Source: Dehalococcoidia bacterium (GTDB lineage: Bacteria > Chloroflexota > Dehalococcoidia > UBA3495). Taken from it: DNA of 64,000 nucleotides. Positions 1-8,827 of the stretch are shown here, piece by piece. The position numbers and the translations under genes are program-made. The stretch is taken from NCBI GenBank assembly GCA_030753265.1, contig JASMCQ010000035.1, positions 1 through 64,000 of the forward strand. Direction: 5' to 3'. The notes below the pieces were generated by a model. That model saw only the letters and a program-made list of their open reading frames with translations. It was not told the origin of the DNA and searched no databases. The stretch's first letter is position 1, and every line of letters starts with the position of its first letter.

Positions 1-1190
1 TCATACTCCACGGGCGGCACCTCGACGAAAACGTCGACCCGGTCCAGAAGCGGGCCGCTGATCCGTTTCTGGTAGCGGGCCACGGCGGACGAAGAGCAGG
101 TGCACTCGGTTCGGGGGTGGGTGTAGAAACCGCAGGGGCACGGGTTCATGGCCGCCACCATCGTGAAGCAGGCGGGATAGGTGACGGTGCCGCTGACCCG
201 GGTAATGGTAACCAGCTTGTCTTCCAAAGGCTGGCGGAGAGACTCCAGCGCCGTATGATTGAACTCAGGAAGCTCGTCTAGGAACAGAACGCCCCGGTGG
301 CTCAGGGTAATTTCGCCCGGCCGTATGTTCCGGCCGCCGCCGACGAGGCCGGCGTTGGAGATGGTGTAGTGGGGCGCCCGAAACGGCCGCCGCAGGATCA
401 ATGGGCGATCCGACGGCAGGGCGCCGCTTACGCTGTAGATCTTGGTGACCTCCAGTGCTTCGTCCGGGGCCATGCGGGGGAGAATCGACGGCAGGCAGCG
501 GGCCAGCAGGGTTTTCCCGCTTCCGGGAGGGCCGCTGAAGAGCAGGTTGTGGGACCCGGCGGCGGCCACCTCCAGTGCCCTCTTGGCATGGTCCTGCCCT
601 TTAACGTGGGCCAGGTTCATCCCCTCGGGTGCGGTGGTATCCTCGGGGAACACCCCGTCCTCGGGCATCGGCACGATCGGGGTTTCGCCCCGCAGATGCC
701 CGATCAGCGAAGTCAGGGTGGGAGTGGGAAACACCTGAATGCCTTCCATCAGGGCGGCCTCGGCCGCATCAACGGTCGGCACGTACACCGAGGTGAAACC
801 CCGTTCCCGGGCCACCGACACCATCGCCAGGATTCCGTTGGTATGGCGCAGGCTTCCATCCAGGGACAGCTCGGCGAGAAAGACCGTCCGGTCCAGCGAA
901 GCATCCACCTGGCCGGAGCTGAGCAGAATTCCCACGGCCATGGGCAGGTCGTAGGCTGGACCGGCTTTCTTCAGGCTTGCCGGGGCCAAGTTCACTGTAA
1001 TGCGGCGCAGTGGAAACTCGCAGCCGCTATTGCGGAGGGCGGCCCGGACCCGCTCCCGGGCTTCCTGGACCGCCGTGTCCGGTAACCCCACGACGTTGAA
1101 GGCAGGCAACCCCGGGGATATGTCCACCTCGACCTGGACGATGAGCCCGTCCAGGCCGATTACCGCGCAGGTTTGGGCTGTGGCGAGCAC
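1..1190 (-). CDS. comM: ComM/YifB family Mg-chelatase-like AAA+ ATPase (partial, 3' end outside window)
   Basis: About 396 codons are visible; the C-terminus runs off the left edge (the family is about 500 residues). The N-terminus (CAVIGLDG, then [19 protein letters not shown]) is the Lon-S5-like domain typical of ComM. A Walker A GPPGSGKT lies near residue 220 and a Walker [10 protein letters not shown] follows, then the Mg-chelatase region with a CPCG motif and [11 protein letters not shown] at the window edge. The start is GTG at 1190, because an in-frame stop lies about 30 bases upstream and the family begins with this sequence. ComM homologues are hexameric helicases that promote branch migration during natural transformation. 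Whether this organism is competent cannot be told from the window. Confidence 0.93.
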   Translation of the reverse strand, partial: MLATAQTCAVIGLDGLIVQVEVDISPGLPAFNVVGLPDTAVQEARERVRAALRNSGCEFPLRRITVNLAPASLKKAGPAYDLPMAVGILLSSGQVDASLDRTVFLAELSLDGSLRHTNGILAMVSVARERGFTSVYVPTVDAAEAALMEGIQVFPTPTLTSLIGHLRGETPIVPMPEDGVFPEDTTAPEGMNLAHVKGQDHAKRALEVAAAGSHNLLFSGPPGSGKTLLARCLPSILPRMAPDEALEVTKIYSVSGALPSDRPLILRRPFRAPHYTISNAGLVGGGRNIRPGEITLSHRGVLFLDELPEFNHTALESLRQPLEDKLVTITRVSGTVTYPACFTMVAAMNPCPCGFYTHPRTECTCSSSAVARYQKRISGPLLDRVDVFVEVPPVEY

Positions 1191-1467
1191 GTCAGCGGCA
1201 CCTGTTCGGTTGGTTTGGGCTCAGAGGGGCCCTCGATAGAGCCGCCGGCCGTCGCGGCCGAAGGCAAAAGCGGTAGTGGGTCTGGCTCCCTTTCCACCCA
1301 CTGCCCATATCAGCGGTTGCTGAAGCCATTTAGCACCCTCGGCCGGGCCGGAACATTTTCGGCTTCGCGATAACGCTTCGACTAAGCCGGATGTGCCGGA
1401 CGCCTCTGGAGTCCTGTTGCATTGAGCCTGAGTCGGCCCGGGTAGCGGGGCCGGTTCCGGCCGGCCG

Positions 1468-2292
1468 TTATCCCGTGGCCACGGTCATTCGGTACAGGTC
1501 GCTGGCTACGCTGATCGGCCCGTCGAAATACCGCCTGGCGTCGTCGATCAGGGGCTGCGGGTCGAGATGGAAAGAGCTGTCGATATGGGTGATGATTAGC
1601 TCCTCCACCCCAGCCATCGCGGCGGCGCGGCCGGCGCCGGCCGCGACGGAGTGGCCCCTTCCATTGGCGTTCTCCAGGTTGCTTTCCACGTCCAGGGCTT
1701 CGTGGATCAAGAGCCGGGCGCCCCGGGATGCCTCCACCAGCTCCGTGCTGAAGCGGGTGTCGCCCGAGAAGACGATCGATACTCCACCCGCCTCCACCCG
1801 CCAGCCCACCGATCCGGATAGGTGGTCCACGGGAAAGGATGAAGCCCACGTGGTCGCGCCCAGATCAACCCGTTGACCTGCCTCGGTTGGGCGCCACCGG
1901 AACACCGAATGACCGTTGCGGGTCGTTGCGCCGTCCTGGTCGATGTCGATTGCCCGGAGCCGGGTGGCCTTGCAATACAGGCGTACCGCTTCCAAAGCCT
2001 CCTCGGAACTGTGGACCTGAAGTGGCGGGCCCTCCGGTTTGGTCAGGCTGCGCTGGCCCTGGATGTAGGGTAACCCGCCCATGTGGTCGCCGTGGTGGTG
2101 GGTGAGAAGCACCTGCTCGAATTCCTGCGCCATCATCCCCACTGCTGCCGCCTGGCGCATGACGGAATTTCCGGAGGCGGTGTCCAGTAGCAAGCGTGTG
2201 CCGTCGGGGCAATCCAGCACGATGGCGGTATGGTTTCGGTACACGCACATGCCGGCGCCGGTGCCAAGGAAGGTGATGTCAACGTTGGGCAT
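1468..2292 (-). CDS. MBL-fold metallo-hydrolase, RNase Z / arylsulfatase-like
   Basis: A 274-residue metallo-beta-lactamase-fold hydrolase. The zinc motif THHHGDH lies near residue 65. A FSGDTRFS segment supplies the bridging Asp, and THIDSSFH near the C-terminus supplies the last His. The N-terminus DITFLGTGAG is characteristic of RNase Z-like proteins. An upstream in-frame ATG exists at 2337, but the ATG at 2292 has a GGGGG ribosome site about 7 bases before it and starts exactly at the conserved domain. Long RNase Z exosite features are not evident, so the substrate is left open (tRNA 3' end, cyclic nucleotide or sulfate/phosphate ester). It stands alone, 200 bases after an uncharacterised gene on the same strand. 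Confidence 0.8.
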   Translation of the reverse strand: MPNVDITFLGTGAGMCVYRNHTAIVLDCPDGTRLLLDTASGNSVMRQAAAVGMMAQEFEQVLLTHHHGDHMGGLPYIQGQRSLTKPEGPPLQVHSSEEALEAVRLYCKATRLRAIDIDQDGATTRNGHSVFRWRPTEAGQRVDLGATTWASSFPVDHLSGSVGWRVEAGGVSIVFSGDTRFSTELVEASRGARLLIHEALDVESNLENANGRGHSVAAGAGRAAAMAGVEELIITHIDSSFHLDPQPLIDDARRYFDGPISVASDLYRMTVATG

Positions 2293-2494
2293 CGATGAAC
2301 CCCCGTTCAAGACTGGAACTCGGACAGATCGTCGCACCTCACCGGTATTTCGTCAAGAACCCGCTGGTTGGAAGCCTGCTTCCTCTCAATCAAGGGCAGG
2401 CTTTCGGCCTAGGCCATTCTAGTTGCGGGTGATGAGGGAGTCAACGCAGGCGAGTCAGTTGATTCCATTGGTGTAGGTCGCCGCGGGACATCCT

Positions 2495-3022
2495 TCATTC
2501 TATCTTTCGTCTATTGTTTCCGAAGACTTGTTCTAAAAGGCGTTTCAGCGTGAGGGCCAAGGTTGTGAAAATCCCCATGCACATTCGCATCATTTGGAAC
2601 GGAGGGAACATCATCCCGTCGTCGACCTCCGGTGTTCTGGGAGGAAAATGGGAGGCAGGAGGTGCCTCGACAGGCGGGGAGGACGCTGCGGGCGGGGAAC
2701 CGGCGCCAGACGGCACACCCTCGGGCCAAACAAGCACCTGCCGGTCCTGAAGGTTGCCGGTGAGGTCGAAGATGAACTCCTCCTCGCCGGTCTGCTCCTC
2801 CCTCAAGCCTCGGCTGGCATGCCGGAACCGCAGCACCACGCGATACGAGTCTTCTCTTTGTTCGGAACTGCTATCCGTCCAAACGATTTGGTCCCATCCG
2901 AGGCGCTCGAGGTAGCTCTCCTCGTCTTGTCTTGCCAGGCGCCGCGCATCCAGTCCCGCCTGGTCCAGAGAGATGTACCCTTGAGTTTCACCTGAGGAGT
3001 CGAACTCGTCTCGTTTTTTCAT
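2495..3022 (-). CDS. Uncharacterised acidic protein with Pro-rich linker and C-terminal hydrophobic helix
   Basis: 175 residues, not recognised as a known family. The first 90 residues are acidic and soluble-looking (YLERLGWDQIVWTD, then FRHASRGLREEQTGEEEFIFDLTG), as in a small beta-rich domain. A Pro/Ala/Ser linker follows near residues 100-130, then a Met/Phe-rich amphipathic segment (PFQMMRMCMGIFTTLALTLKRLLEQVF) that could be a membrane-associated helix. The gene starts 42 bases after the translin-family gene and is probably the last member of that operon. No function is proposed. Confidence 0.6.
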   Translation of the reverse strand: MKKRDEFDSSGETQGYISLDQAGLDARRLARQDEESYLERLGWDQIVWTDSSSEQREDSYRVVLRFRHASRGLREEQTGEEEFIFDLTGNLQDRQVLVWPEGVPSGAGSPPAASSPPVEAPPASHFPPRTPEVDDGMMFPPFQMMRMCMGIFTTLALTLKRLLEQVFGNNRRKIE

Positions 3023-3064
3023 GGTTACTCTCGCACATTTGTAGGCTTACAGAGAGCGGATCAC

Positions 3065-3718
3065 TCAGACACCGCCGGGTCCCCGGTTTTCCCATTCGGC
3101 CAGCCGGACCTCCAATTTGTGCTGTCGCAGTGCCATGGTCAAATCGCCCCGGGTGCGCTCCAGTACCCCCCGCATTTGATCGGTTCTACTGCGCAGTCCC
3201 CCGGTAACCGCTTCCGGAAAGTCCACCGTGACCAGAATGCTGTTGATCTCGTCCATGAGTTCCATGTGCTCCTGACAGCGCTCGAACGAGTCCCGGCGTA
3301 AGGAATCCAGGATGTAGCGGCGCAACTCACCGATGACCTCGGCCATGCCGTTGAGGAATGCCGCTGGGTCCACGCCCAGGTCTTGGGGCCGCGGCAAGGC
3401 TTCTCCGGAGATCATCGCAAGAGTGACATTCGCCTCACAGAACTCCTTACGGGCATCGGCAAGGAACCCGGCAAAGTATATCTCCGGGTTCCCCAGGCGC
3501 ATGGGCTCGGTCTCGTCCAGTCGAAGTCTCGCCAGCTCGATTACCTTGCGGGCCTCGTCGAACTCTCCCCGATGTACCGCCCGGATGGCGTTGGCCGAAC
3601 GCCGGATTACCTCTCTGGATATGGTGAGGGCTTGCTCCCTGGCCCGGTTGCGGATGGTCAGCTGCTCGATGGCTTGGACCCCGATCCCGGCAAGGTCGTC
3701 GCTGTACCGGGACGGCAC
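3065..3718 (-). CDS. Translin-family protein
   Basis: 217 residues, mostly alpha-helical. REVIRRSANAIRAVHRGEFDEA near residues 34-55 and the later acidic RRDSFERCQEHMELMDEI match the layout of translin/TRAX proteins of archaea and some bacteria, often misannotated as haloacid dehalogenases. Characterised translins bind single-stranded nucleic acid as octamers, and TRAX adds RNase activity; nothing here shows which applies. The GTG start shares one base with the thiE stop codon (TAGTG), so translation is coupled to ThiE. The function in bacteria is unknown to me. Confidence 0.72.
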   Translation of the reverse strand: MPSRYSDDLAGIGVQAIEQLTIRNRAREQALTISREVIRRSANAIRAVHRGEFDEARKVIELARLRLDETEPMRLGNPEIYFAGFLADARKEFCEANVTLAMISGEALPRPQDLGVDPAAFLNGMAEVIGELRRYILDSLRRDSFERCQEHMELMDEINSILVTVDFPEAVTGGLRSRTDQMRGVLERTRGDLTMALRQHKLEVRLAEWENRGPGGV

Positions 3719-4704
3719 TAGACCCGTCCTCCCGCCGCCCGGATGGCCTCCACCAGTTGCGCGGCGGCGGCTTCCGGGTCGGGCGCCAGGCCGACGGCTG
3801 CGGTGACGCAGATGGCGTCGGCGCCTGTTTCCACCACGGGGGCCACGTTCCCGGCGTTGATCCCGCCAATGGCTACCAGGGGCAATGTGGTAGCCTGCCT
3901 GGCCTCACGCAGCCGGTCGACTCCCTGGGGTGGACGGCCCACGCCCTTGGTTACGGTTTGGAAGATGGCGCCGAAGGCCACGTGGTCGGCGCCCATCTCG
4001 TAGGACTCGGCCAGCTCGTGAAGCTCGTGGTTGGACCGCCCCAGGACTTGGCAGGGCGAGAGCACTTTGCGGGCCTGGGCCACTGGCAGGTCGGTCTGAC
4101 CCACGTGGATTCCGGCGGAACCCACCGCGGCCGCCAAGTCCACGTGATCATTGATGATCAGGTCTGCGTCGTGGGCCTGGCAGAGTTGCTGAAGCGCCGA
4201 AGCCAGAGGCAATATTTCCCCTTTGTCCCGGAGCTTGTCCCGCAGTTGCAACATCCGGGCGCCGCCCTGCAACGATGCGGTAGCTATCTCCAAGGGGTCT
4301 CTGCCGTCGGTTACTTGAGGGTCGATGATGACGTACAGGCCCCGCACCCGATCGGCGCGCTTCTGCCGCAGGGTCTCTCCCAGCCGGTCCGATATACCGG
4401 CCAGGGTTTCGGTAAGGGCCACGTGCATTTCCCCGCTGACGCGGCTACTGCCACCGGCCTCGCTGAGGGTCGCCAGCACTTCTTGGGACGTGGAGGCCAG
4501 AGCCATGGCGCCGGCAAGGGTCAGCTTGGGGGCCGGCCCGGCGGGCGGAGCTTCCGGCGCGGCGGATAGCACCAGGACAAGGTTGCGCAACCGGTGCAAG
4601 GGAGGGGAGTTCGACGGTAGGTCCGGGCAGTCCGTGGCAATGTCAGTCAGACACCGCACCAGAATGGCATAGCAAGCGTCTCCAAGAGTGGTCTGGCCGG
4701 TCAT
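3718..4704 (-). CDS. thiE: Thiamine-phosphate synthase with N-terminal extension
   Basis: 328 residues, against about 210 for a plain ThiE. Residues from about 120 onward form the TIM barrel: GLYVIIDPQ, the pyrophosphate-binding LQGGARMLQLRDK, INDHVDLAAAVGSAGIHVGQTDLP, DHVAFGAIFQTVTK and the phosphate loop VAIGGINAGN. ThiE joins the hydroxymethylpyrimidine and thiazole phosphates to make thiamine phosphate. The first ~115 residues (helical, with Cys in ILVRCLTDIATDCPD) are not part of the enzyme core and resemble no domain I know. The ATG overlaps the stop of the upstream FmdB gene (ATGA), so the genes are translationally coupled. No other thi gene is nearby. Confidence 0.92.
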   Translation of the reverse strand: MTGQTTLGDACYAILVRCLTDIATDCPDLPSNSPPLHRLRNLVLVLSAAPEAPPAGPAPKLTLAGAMALASTSQEVLATLSEAGGSSRVSGEMHVALTETLAGISDRLGETLRQKRADRVRGLYVIIDPQVTDGRDPLEIATASLQGGARMLQLRDKLRDKGEILPLASALQQLCQAHDADLIINDHVDLAAAVGSAGIHVGQTDLPVAQARKVLSPCQVLGRSNHELHELAESYEMGADHVAFGAIFQTVTKGVGRPPQGVDRLREARQATTLPLVAIGGINAGNVAPVVETGADAICVTAAVGLAPDPEAAAAQLVEAIRAAGGRV

Positions 4705-5042
4705 GTATCCAGTCCTTTCGGCATTTCCCCCTGCCGGGCGGCGTCGATTGATTCCCGCACCGAATTGGGCATCTCCACGCCGAACCGGCTGAAGCTTTCC
4801 TCAACGTTGCGGCCGATGTTGCGGGGATCGCTGTAGAAGTCCGGCGACGAAGGTCCGGACCCCATCGGGTGTTGCTCGTGAACTGACTGGAGGGTCTTGC
4901 CCATGGCAAAAGAGGACATGCGCCGGACCATCTCGCGGCTCTGGCAGTGGCCGCACACCGGCTCCAGCGCGGAGTTGATCGACCGGGTGAAAAAAGACGA
5001 CAATTTCCCGCAGGGACGACACCGGTATTCGTAGATTGGCAT
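4701..5042 (-). CDS. FmdB-family zinc-ribbon protein (copy 1)
   Basis: 113 residues. The N-terminal MPIYEYRCRPCGK followed by VCGHC gives the two Cys-x2-Cys knuckles of the FmdB/CxxC_CXXC_SSSS regulatory zinc ribbon. The tail (FGVEMPNSVRESIDAARQGEMP) is hydrophilic and unassigned. FmdB was first noticed next to formamidase genes as a putative regulator; its biochemistry is not established. It lies between a second FmdB gene and thiE, overlapping thiE by four bases. Confidence 0.85.
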   Translation of the reverse strand: MPIYEYRCRPCGKLSSFFTRSINSALEPVCGHCQSREMVRRMSSFAMGKTLQSVHEQHPMGSGPSSPDFYSDPRNIGRNVEESFSRFGVEMPNSVRESIDAARQGEMPKGLDT

Positions 5043-5236
5043 TTACCGTACTCCCACTAAACGCCCGCGGCGCCGAAGCGCCTCGCTCCCTTTGGGCCGC
5101 CATCGCGATGCGAAGTCTCAAACGCGCTTCCCGGAGTCTTCTTCGCCGGCGGGTGCTGTTCCAACGAGCCCCGCCCGCCAGCCAGGAGGGGAAATTCCAC
5201 CCATCCGGGCGCCACGCTGTGCCCCTGTGGCCCGGA

Positions 5237-5554
5237 CTAGGGCTCGGCGGACGTCTCACGCCGTAGACTCTCGAAGTCCGGCGAAACCTGGCCCCCCATC
5301 TCATCCTTGATCTGGCCCATGAACTGGTCCAGGATTTGAGGGTCGTCTTCGTCCCCGCCGCCCAGCGTCTCTCCGCTGGGCACCCAGTTCAAGCTTTCAC
5401 CCCAGGACCGGTGAAAGGCGAAACGAGACACCAGCTTGGTCATGTTGAAGCGGCCGCAATTCCGGCAGGCAATGGTGCTGGCGTTGGACCAGCTAAACGT
5501 CAGTGCCGTGCTGACCCGGCCGCAATCGCCGCAACGGTATTCGTAAAGGGGCAT
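5237..5554 (-). CDS. FmdB-family zinc-ribbon protein (copy 2)
   Basis: 105 residues with the same MPLYEYRCGDCGR opening and a second CRNCGR knuckle. The tail differs from copy 1 (acidic, GGGDEDDPQILDQFMGQI). It is the first gene of the presumed fmdB-fmdB-thiE-translin-unknown operon, 194 bases before copy 1. The pair looks like an old tandem duplication with diverged tails. Confidence 0.85.
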   Translation of the reverse strand: MPLYEYRCGDCGRVSTALTFSWSNASTIACRNCGRFNMTKLVSRFAFHRSWGESLNWVPSGETLGGGDEDDPQILDQFMGQIKDEMGGQVSPDFESLRRETSAEP

Positions 5555-5644
5555 GGTGTCGCAGTCCCCCCTTGAACTGCCCCCATTGTAGCATGGAGGC
5601 CTTTGGCACGCGACCGAAGCTCGCTAAGCTTCCACCGGGGGTTT

Positions 5645-5786
5645 GCCACAGAGACACAGAGACACAGAGACACAGAGACTGACGAGCGGTTGCCTCGGCC
5701 CTTCCGGCCTCCGGATGGTGTCCACAGAGCCAAAGAAGCACGAAGACCAACAACGATATCCTCTGTGTTCTCTGTGTCTCTGTGGC
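5645..5786. repeat. Dispersed CACAGAG palindromic element, copy A
   Basis: The left arm begins GCCACAGAGACACAGAG and contains three and a half tandem ACACAG units. The right arm is its reverse complement, ending CTCTGTGTCTCTGTGGC. The longer centre (about 90 bases) differs from the other three copies at 25524-25615, 34840-34923 and 61087-61154. It lies in the 343-base gap between divergent fmdB and polA. A transcript would fold into a long hairpin. No protein is encoded. Confidence 0.8.
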
Positions 5787-5897
5787 TGACACCCGGTGAA
5801 CCTCCGGCCCCTGTGTCCGCTCAATCCGCTGGTGTATAATGCAGAAACCGTGTTCACCGGCTGCCCCGGCCGGCGGCCCGGAAGCCAAGGGGGCGCC

Positions 5898-8675
5898 ATG
5901 GCCTCAGGAATCCGAAACAAGACTCTCCCTCTCTTCGACCGTTTGGGAGCCCCGCTGCTGCTGCTGATGGACGGGCACGCCATGGTGCACCGCTCCTTTC
6001 GCGCTATCTCGGTGCAGGGCCACCTTTCCGTTTCGTCGACTGGCGAAGTTATCACCGGGGTCTTCGGATTTGCCAACGTCTTCCTGCGGGCCATTCAGGA
6101 GTGGAACCCCACCTACTGCGCCATCGCTTTCGACATGCCGGCACCCACTTTCCGGCACCAGCGGTTCGAGCAGTACAAGGCTCAACGGGCGGAACCGCCT
6201 CCCGAGTTGCTCGCCCAGTTCCCGCGGGTCAAGCAATTGATGCAGGCCTTTGGGGTCCCCATCTTCGAGTTGGAAGGGTGGGAGGCCGACGACGCTATCG
6301 GCAGCATCTGCCGCCAAGCCGAAGACCAGGGCGTCGACACAGTGATCCTGACTGGAGACCGGGATACCTTCCAGCTGATTTCTCCGAGGGTGCGGGTGGA
6401 CATGTTCCACAGCATCCAAGGCCGTAAGGTGTACGACGAAGCGGAATTGGAGGCCCGTTACTTCGGGCTTACCGCGGCCCAGCAGCCGGACTTCAAAGCC
6501 CTGATGGGTGATGCCTCGGACAACATACCCGGGGTTCCTCGCGTCGGTGAAAAGCGGGCCATCGGCCTGCTCACGGAGTTCCATGATCTCGAAGGCATCT
6601 TCGAGCACCTGGAAGACGTGAAGCCGCCCAGCGTCAAGGAATCACTGGCCCAGAACCGGGAACGCGCTTTCGATAACCGGATACTCACCACCATAGACCG
6701 GGAAGCCCCCGTGGAGTTGAGCCTGGAGAATTGCCGGTGGGGCGAGTTTGATCGCCAAGTGGTGGTCGACCTGCTGACCGAGCTTGAGTTCTACAGCGTC
6801 ATCCAGCGCATACCGGCCCCCCGGTCGGCGGGTCCCCTATTCGAACCGGGTGTCCCGGAGGTGGTCTCGCCAGCGCCGTCCGATGCCGACTATCAGGCGG
6901 TTCAGACCGGCGACCAGTTGGAGGCAATGCTGGAGGCCCTCCAAAAAACGGGCAGCTTCGCTTTCGACACCGAGACCACCTGCTTGGACCCGATGCAGGC
7001 GGACCTGGTAGGCCTCAGCTTCGCCACGGCGCCGGGCAAGTCTTGGTATGTGCCCGTGGGTCACCGGGAGGGAGTCCAGCTACCCTTGGAAACGGTGCTG
7101 GCCCGTGTCAGACCCCTGTTCGAGTCGCCCAGCCTGGGCAAATGCGCCCACAACGCAAATTTCGATTTGATGGTCCTCGCCAACCACGGCATCCACTGCC
7201 GCGGCGTCGACTTCGACACCATGATCGCCGCCCACCTTCTGTGTAAGGGTTCGCTGGGACTGAAAAACCTGGCCCTGGACGTGCTGGGCCGGGAGATGAC
7301 ACCCATAACCAAACTTCTCGGCACCGGGCGCAAACAGATCACCTTCGACCAGGTCCCCATCGAATCGGCGCTGAATTATGCGGCCGCCGATGCGGACATG
7401 ACCTGGCGGCTCCGCGAAGCCCTTGAGGGTCCACTGGCCGACCTTGGCCTGACCCATTTGATGACCGACCTTGAGCTGCCCCTGGTGCCGGTGCTGGTCA
7501 CCATGCAGCGCCACGGCATCAAACTGGATGCCGGAATCCTCCACGAGATGTCCCGGGACCTGAATCAGCATCTGCAGCAGACCGAGGTGGAGCTGTACCA
7601 GAGCGTGGGCCACACGGTCAACATCAACTCCCCCCTTCAGCTAAGCGACCTGCTGTTCAAAGAGTTGGGCCTGCCCCGGACCCGGCGCACCAAGACCGGC
7701 TACTCGACCGACGCCAGCTCCCTTGAGACCCTCAAAGGGTTTCACCCGGTGGTGGACCAGATACTGGAGTACCGGCAGGTCTCCAAGCTCAAGTCCACCT
7801 ACGTGGACGCGTTGCCGGAGATGATAAACCCCAACACTGGGCGGGTCCACACCAGCTACAACCAGACGGGCTCCGCCACGGGGCGCATGTCCAGCAGCGA
7901 CCCCAACCTGCAAAACATCCCCATCCGCACCGAGCTGGGACGCCAGGTCCGAAAGGCTTTCGTTGCCGATGGTGCGCCCAATTGGCTCCTCTTCTCCGCC
8001 GACTACTCCCAGATCGAGTTGCGGGTACTGGCTCATCTGTCCCAAGACGCGGGGCTGCTCGACGCCTTTCGCCGGGGCGAGGACATCCACTCCTCCACCG
8101 CGTCCCTGATGTTCGACGCGCCCATCGGCGAGGTGACGCCGGACCAGCGGCGCATCGCCAAGATACTGAATTTCGGCGTGATCTACGGCATCTCCCCCCA
8201 CGGAATAGCCCAGCAGACGGAGTTCAGCCGGGAAGATGGCGCCCGGTTCATCGAGAGCTACTTCGCCAAATACCCTGGAATCAACGAGTACATGGAGGGC
8301 GTAAAAGCCGGCGCTCGGAAGACCCAGTACGTGGAGACCATGATGGGCCGCCGGCGCTTTGTCCCGGAGGTCACTTCCTCCAACTTCAACGTCCGCAACG
8401 GCGCGGAGCGGGCGGCGATCAACATGCCCGTCCAGGGCACCGCCGCCGACATCATGAAACTGGCCATGATACGGGTCCAGGACCGTTTGGACCGGGAAGC
8501 CCTGCGGTCCAAAATGCTGCTGCAAGTCCACGACGAGTTGGTCTTCGAGGTTCCCAAGGACGAGTTGGAGGCCATCAAGGAGTTGGTCTTCGACGAAATG
8601 CCTGCCGCCATGGAACTCGACGTAACCCTCAAGGTGGACGCCAAGTGGGGCCCCACCTGGGGCGATATGGAGTAG
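5898..8675 (+). CDS. polA: DNA polymerase I
   Basis: 925 residues with all three PolA domains. The 5' flap nuclease is N-terminal (LMDGHAMVHRSF, EGWEADDAIGSI, TGDRDTFQL). The 3'-5' exonuclease begins near residue 345 with an intact FAFDTETT and so should proofread. The C-terminal polymerase has DYSQIELRVLAHLS (motif A), RRIAKILNFGVIYGIS (motif B, O-helix) and VHDELVFE (motif C). The start at 5898 is chosen for AAGGGGGC just upstream; a longer frame opens at 5796 but encodes a low-quality extension. The role is Okazaki-fragment maturation and repair synthesis, which fits with uvrC in this window. Confidence 0.97.
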   Translation: MASGIRNKTLPLFDRLGAPLLLLMDGHAMVHRSFRAISVQGHLSVSSTGEVITGVFGFANVFLRAIQEWNPTYCAIAFDMPAPTFRHQRFEQYKAQRAEPPPELLAQFPRVKQLMQAFGVPIFELEGWEADDAIGSICRQAEDQGVDTVILTGDRDTFQLISPRVRVDMFHSIQGRKVYDEAELEARYFGLTAAQQPDFKALMGDASDNIPGVPRVGEKRAIGLLTEFHDLEGIFEHLEDVKPPSVKESLAQNRERAFDNRILTTIDREAPVELSLENCRWGEFDRQVVVDLLTELEFYSVIQRIPAPRSAGPLFEPGVPEVVSPAPSDADYQAVQTGDQLEAMLEALQKTGSFAFDTETTCLDPMQADLVGLSFATAPGKSWYVPVGHREGVQLPLETVLARVRPLFESPSLGKCAHNANFDLMVLANHGIHCRGVDFDTMIAAHLLCKGSLGLKNLALDVLGREMTPITKLLGTGRKQITFDQVPIESALNYAAADADMTWRLREALEGPLADLGLTHLMTDLELPLVPVLVTMQRHGIKLDAGILHEMSRDLNQHLQQTEVELYQSVGHTVNINSPLQLSDLLFKELGLPRTRRTKTGYSTDASSLETLKGFHPVVDQILEYRQVSKLKSTYVDALPEMINPNTGRVHTSYNQTGSATGRMSSSDPNLQNIPIRTELGRQVRKAFVADGAPNWLLFSADYSQIELRVLAHLSQDAGLLDAFRRGEDIHSSTASLMFDAPIGEVTPDQRRIAKILNFGVIYGISPHGIAQQTEFSREDGARFIESYFAKYPGINEYMEGVKAGARKTQYVETMMGRRRFVPEVTSSNFNVRNGAERAAINMPVQGTAADIMKLAMIRVQDRLDREALRSKMLLQVHDELVFEVPKDELEAIKELVFDEMPAAMELDVTLKVDAKWGPTWGDME

Positions 8676-8731
8676 AATCGAACGCGTCTCCCGTTAACCG
8701 GGTGCACCGACAACCGCGGAGAGCGGCTGGT

Positions 8732-8772
8732 AATCCCCCACCCCCTTATCAGAAAAAGGCGAAAGGGGGATT
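8732..8772. terminator. Stem-loop between polA and the CitE-like gene
   Basis: AATCCCCC at 8732-8739 pairs with GGGGGATT at 8765-8772, with an inner CCCCTT/AAAGGG pairing. A weak T-rich run (TTTGTTG) follows on the plus strand. It is a plausible intrinsic terminator for polA, 57 bases after its stop codon. Confidence 0.55.
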
Positions 8773-8827
8773 TGTTGCGGCAGGTCAGACCGGGAGAACT
8801 ACTAGAGAAACACCAAGGGGTGAACCA

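Noticed and set aside
5645..5700. Tandem ACACAG units as a CRISPR or microsatellite
   Set aside because: No spacers; the units are one arm of a palindromic element found four times.
7641..8531. 296-codon minus-strand frame inside polA
   Set aside because: Shadow of the polymerase domain; no family similarity.
7982..8827. Upstream extension of the CitE-like frame into polA
   Set aside because: Out-of-frame reading of polA; TTG at 8828 has the ribosome site and the domain start.
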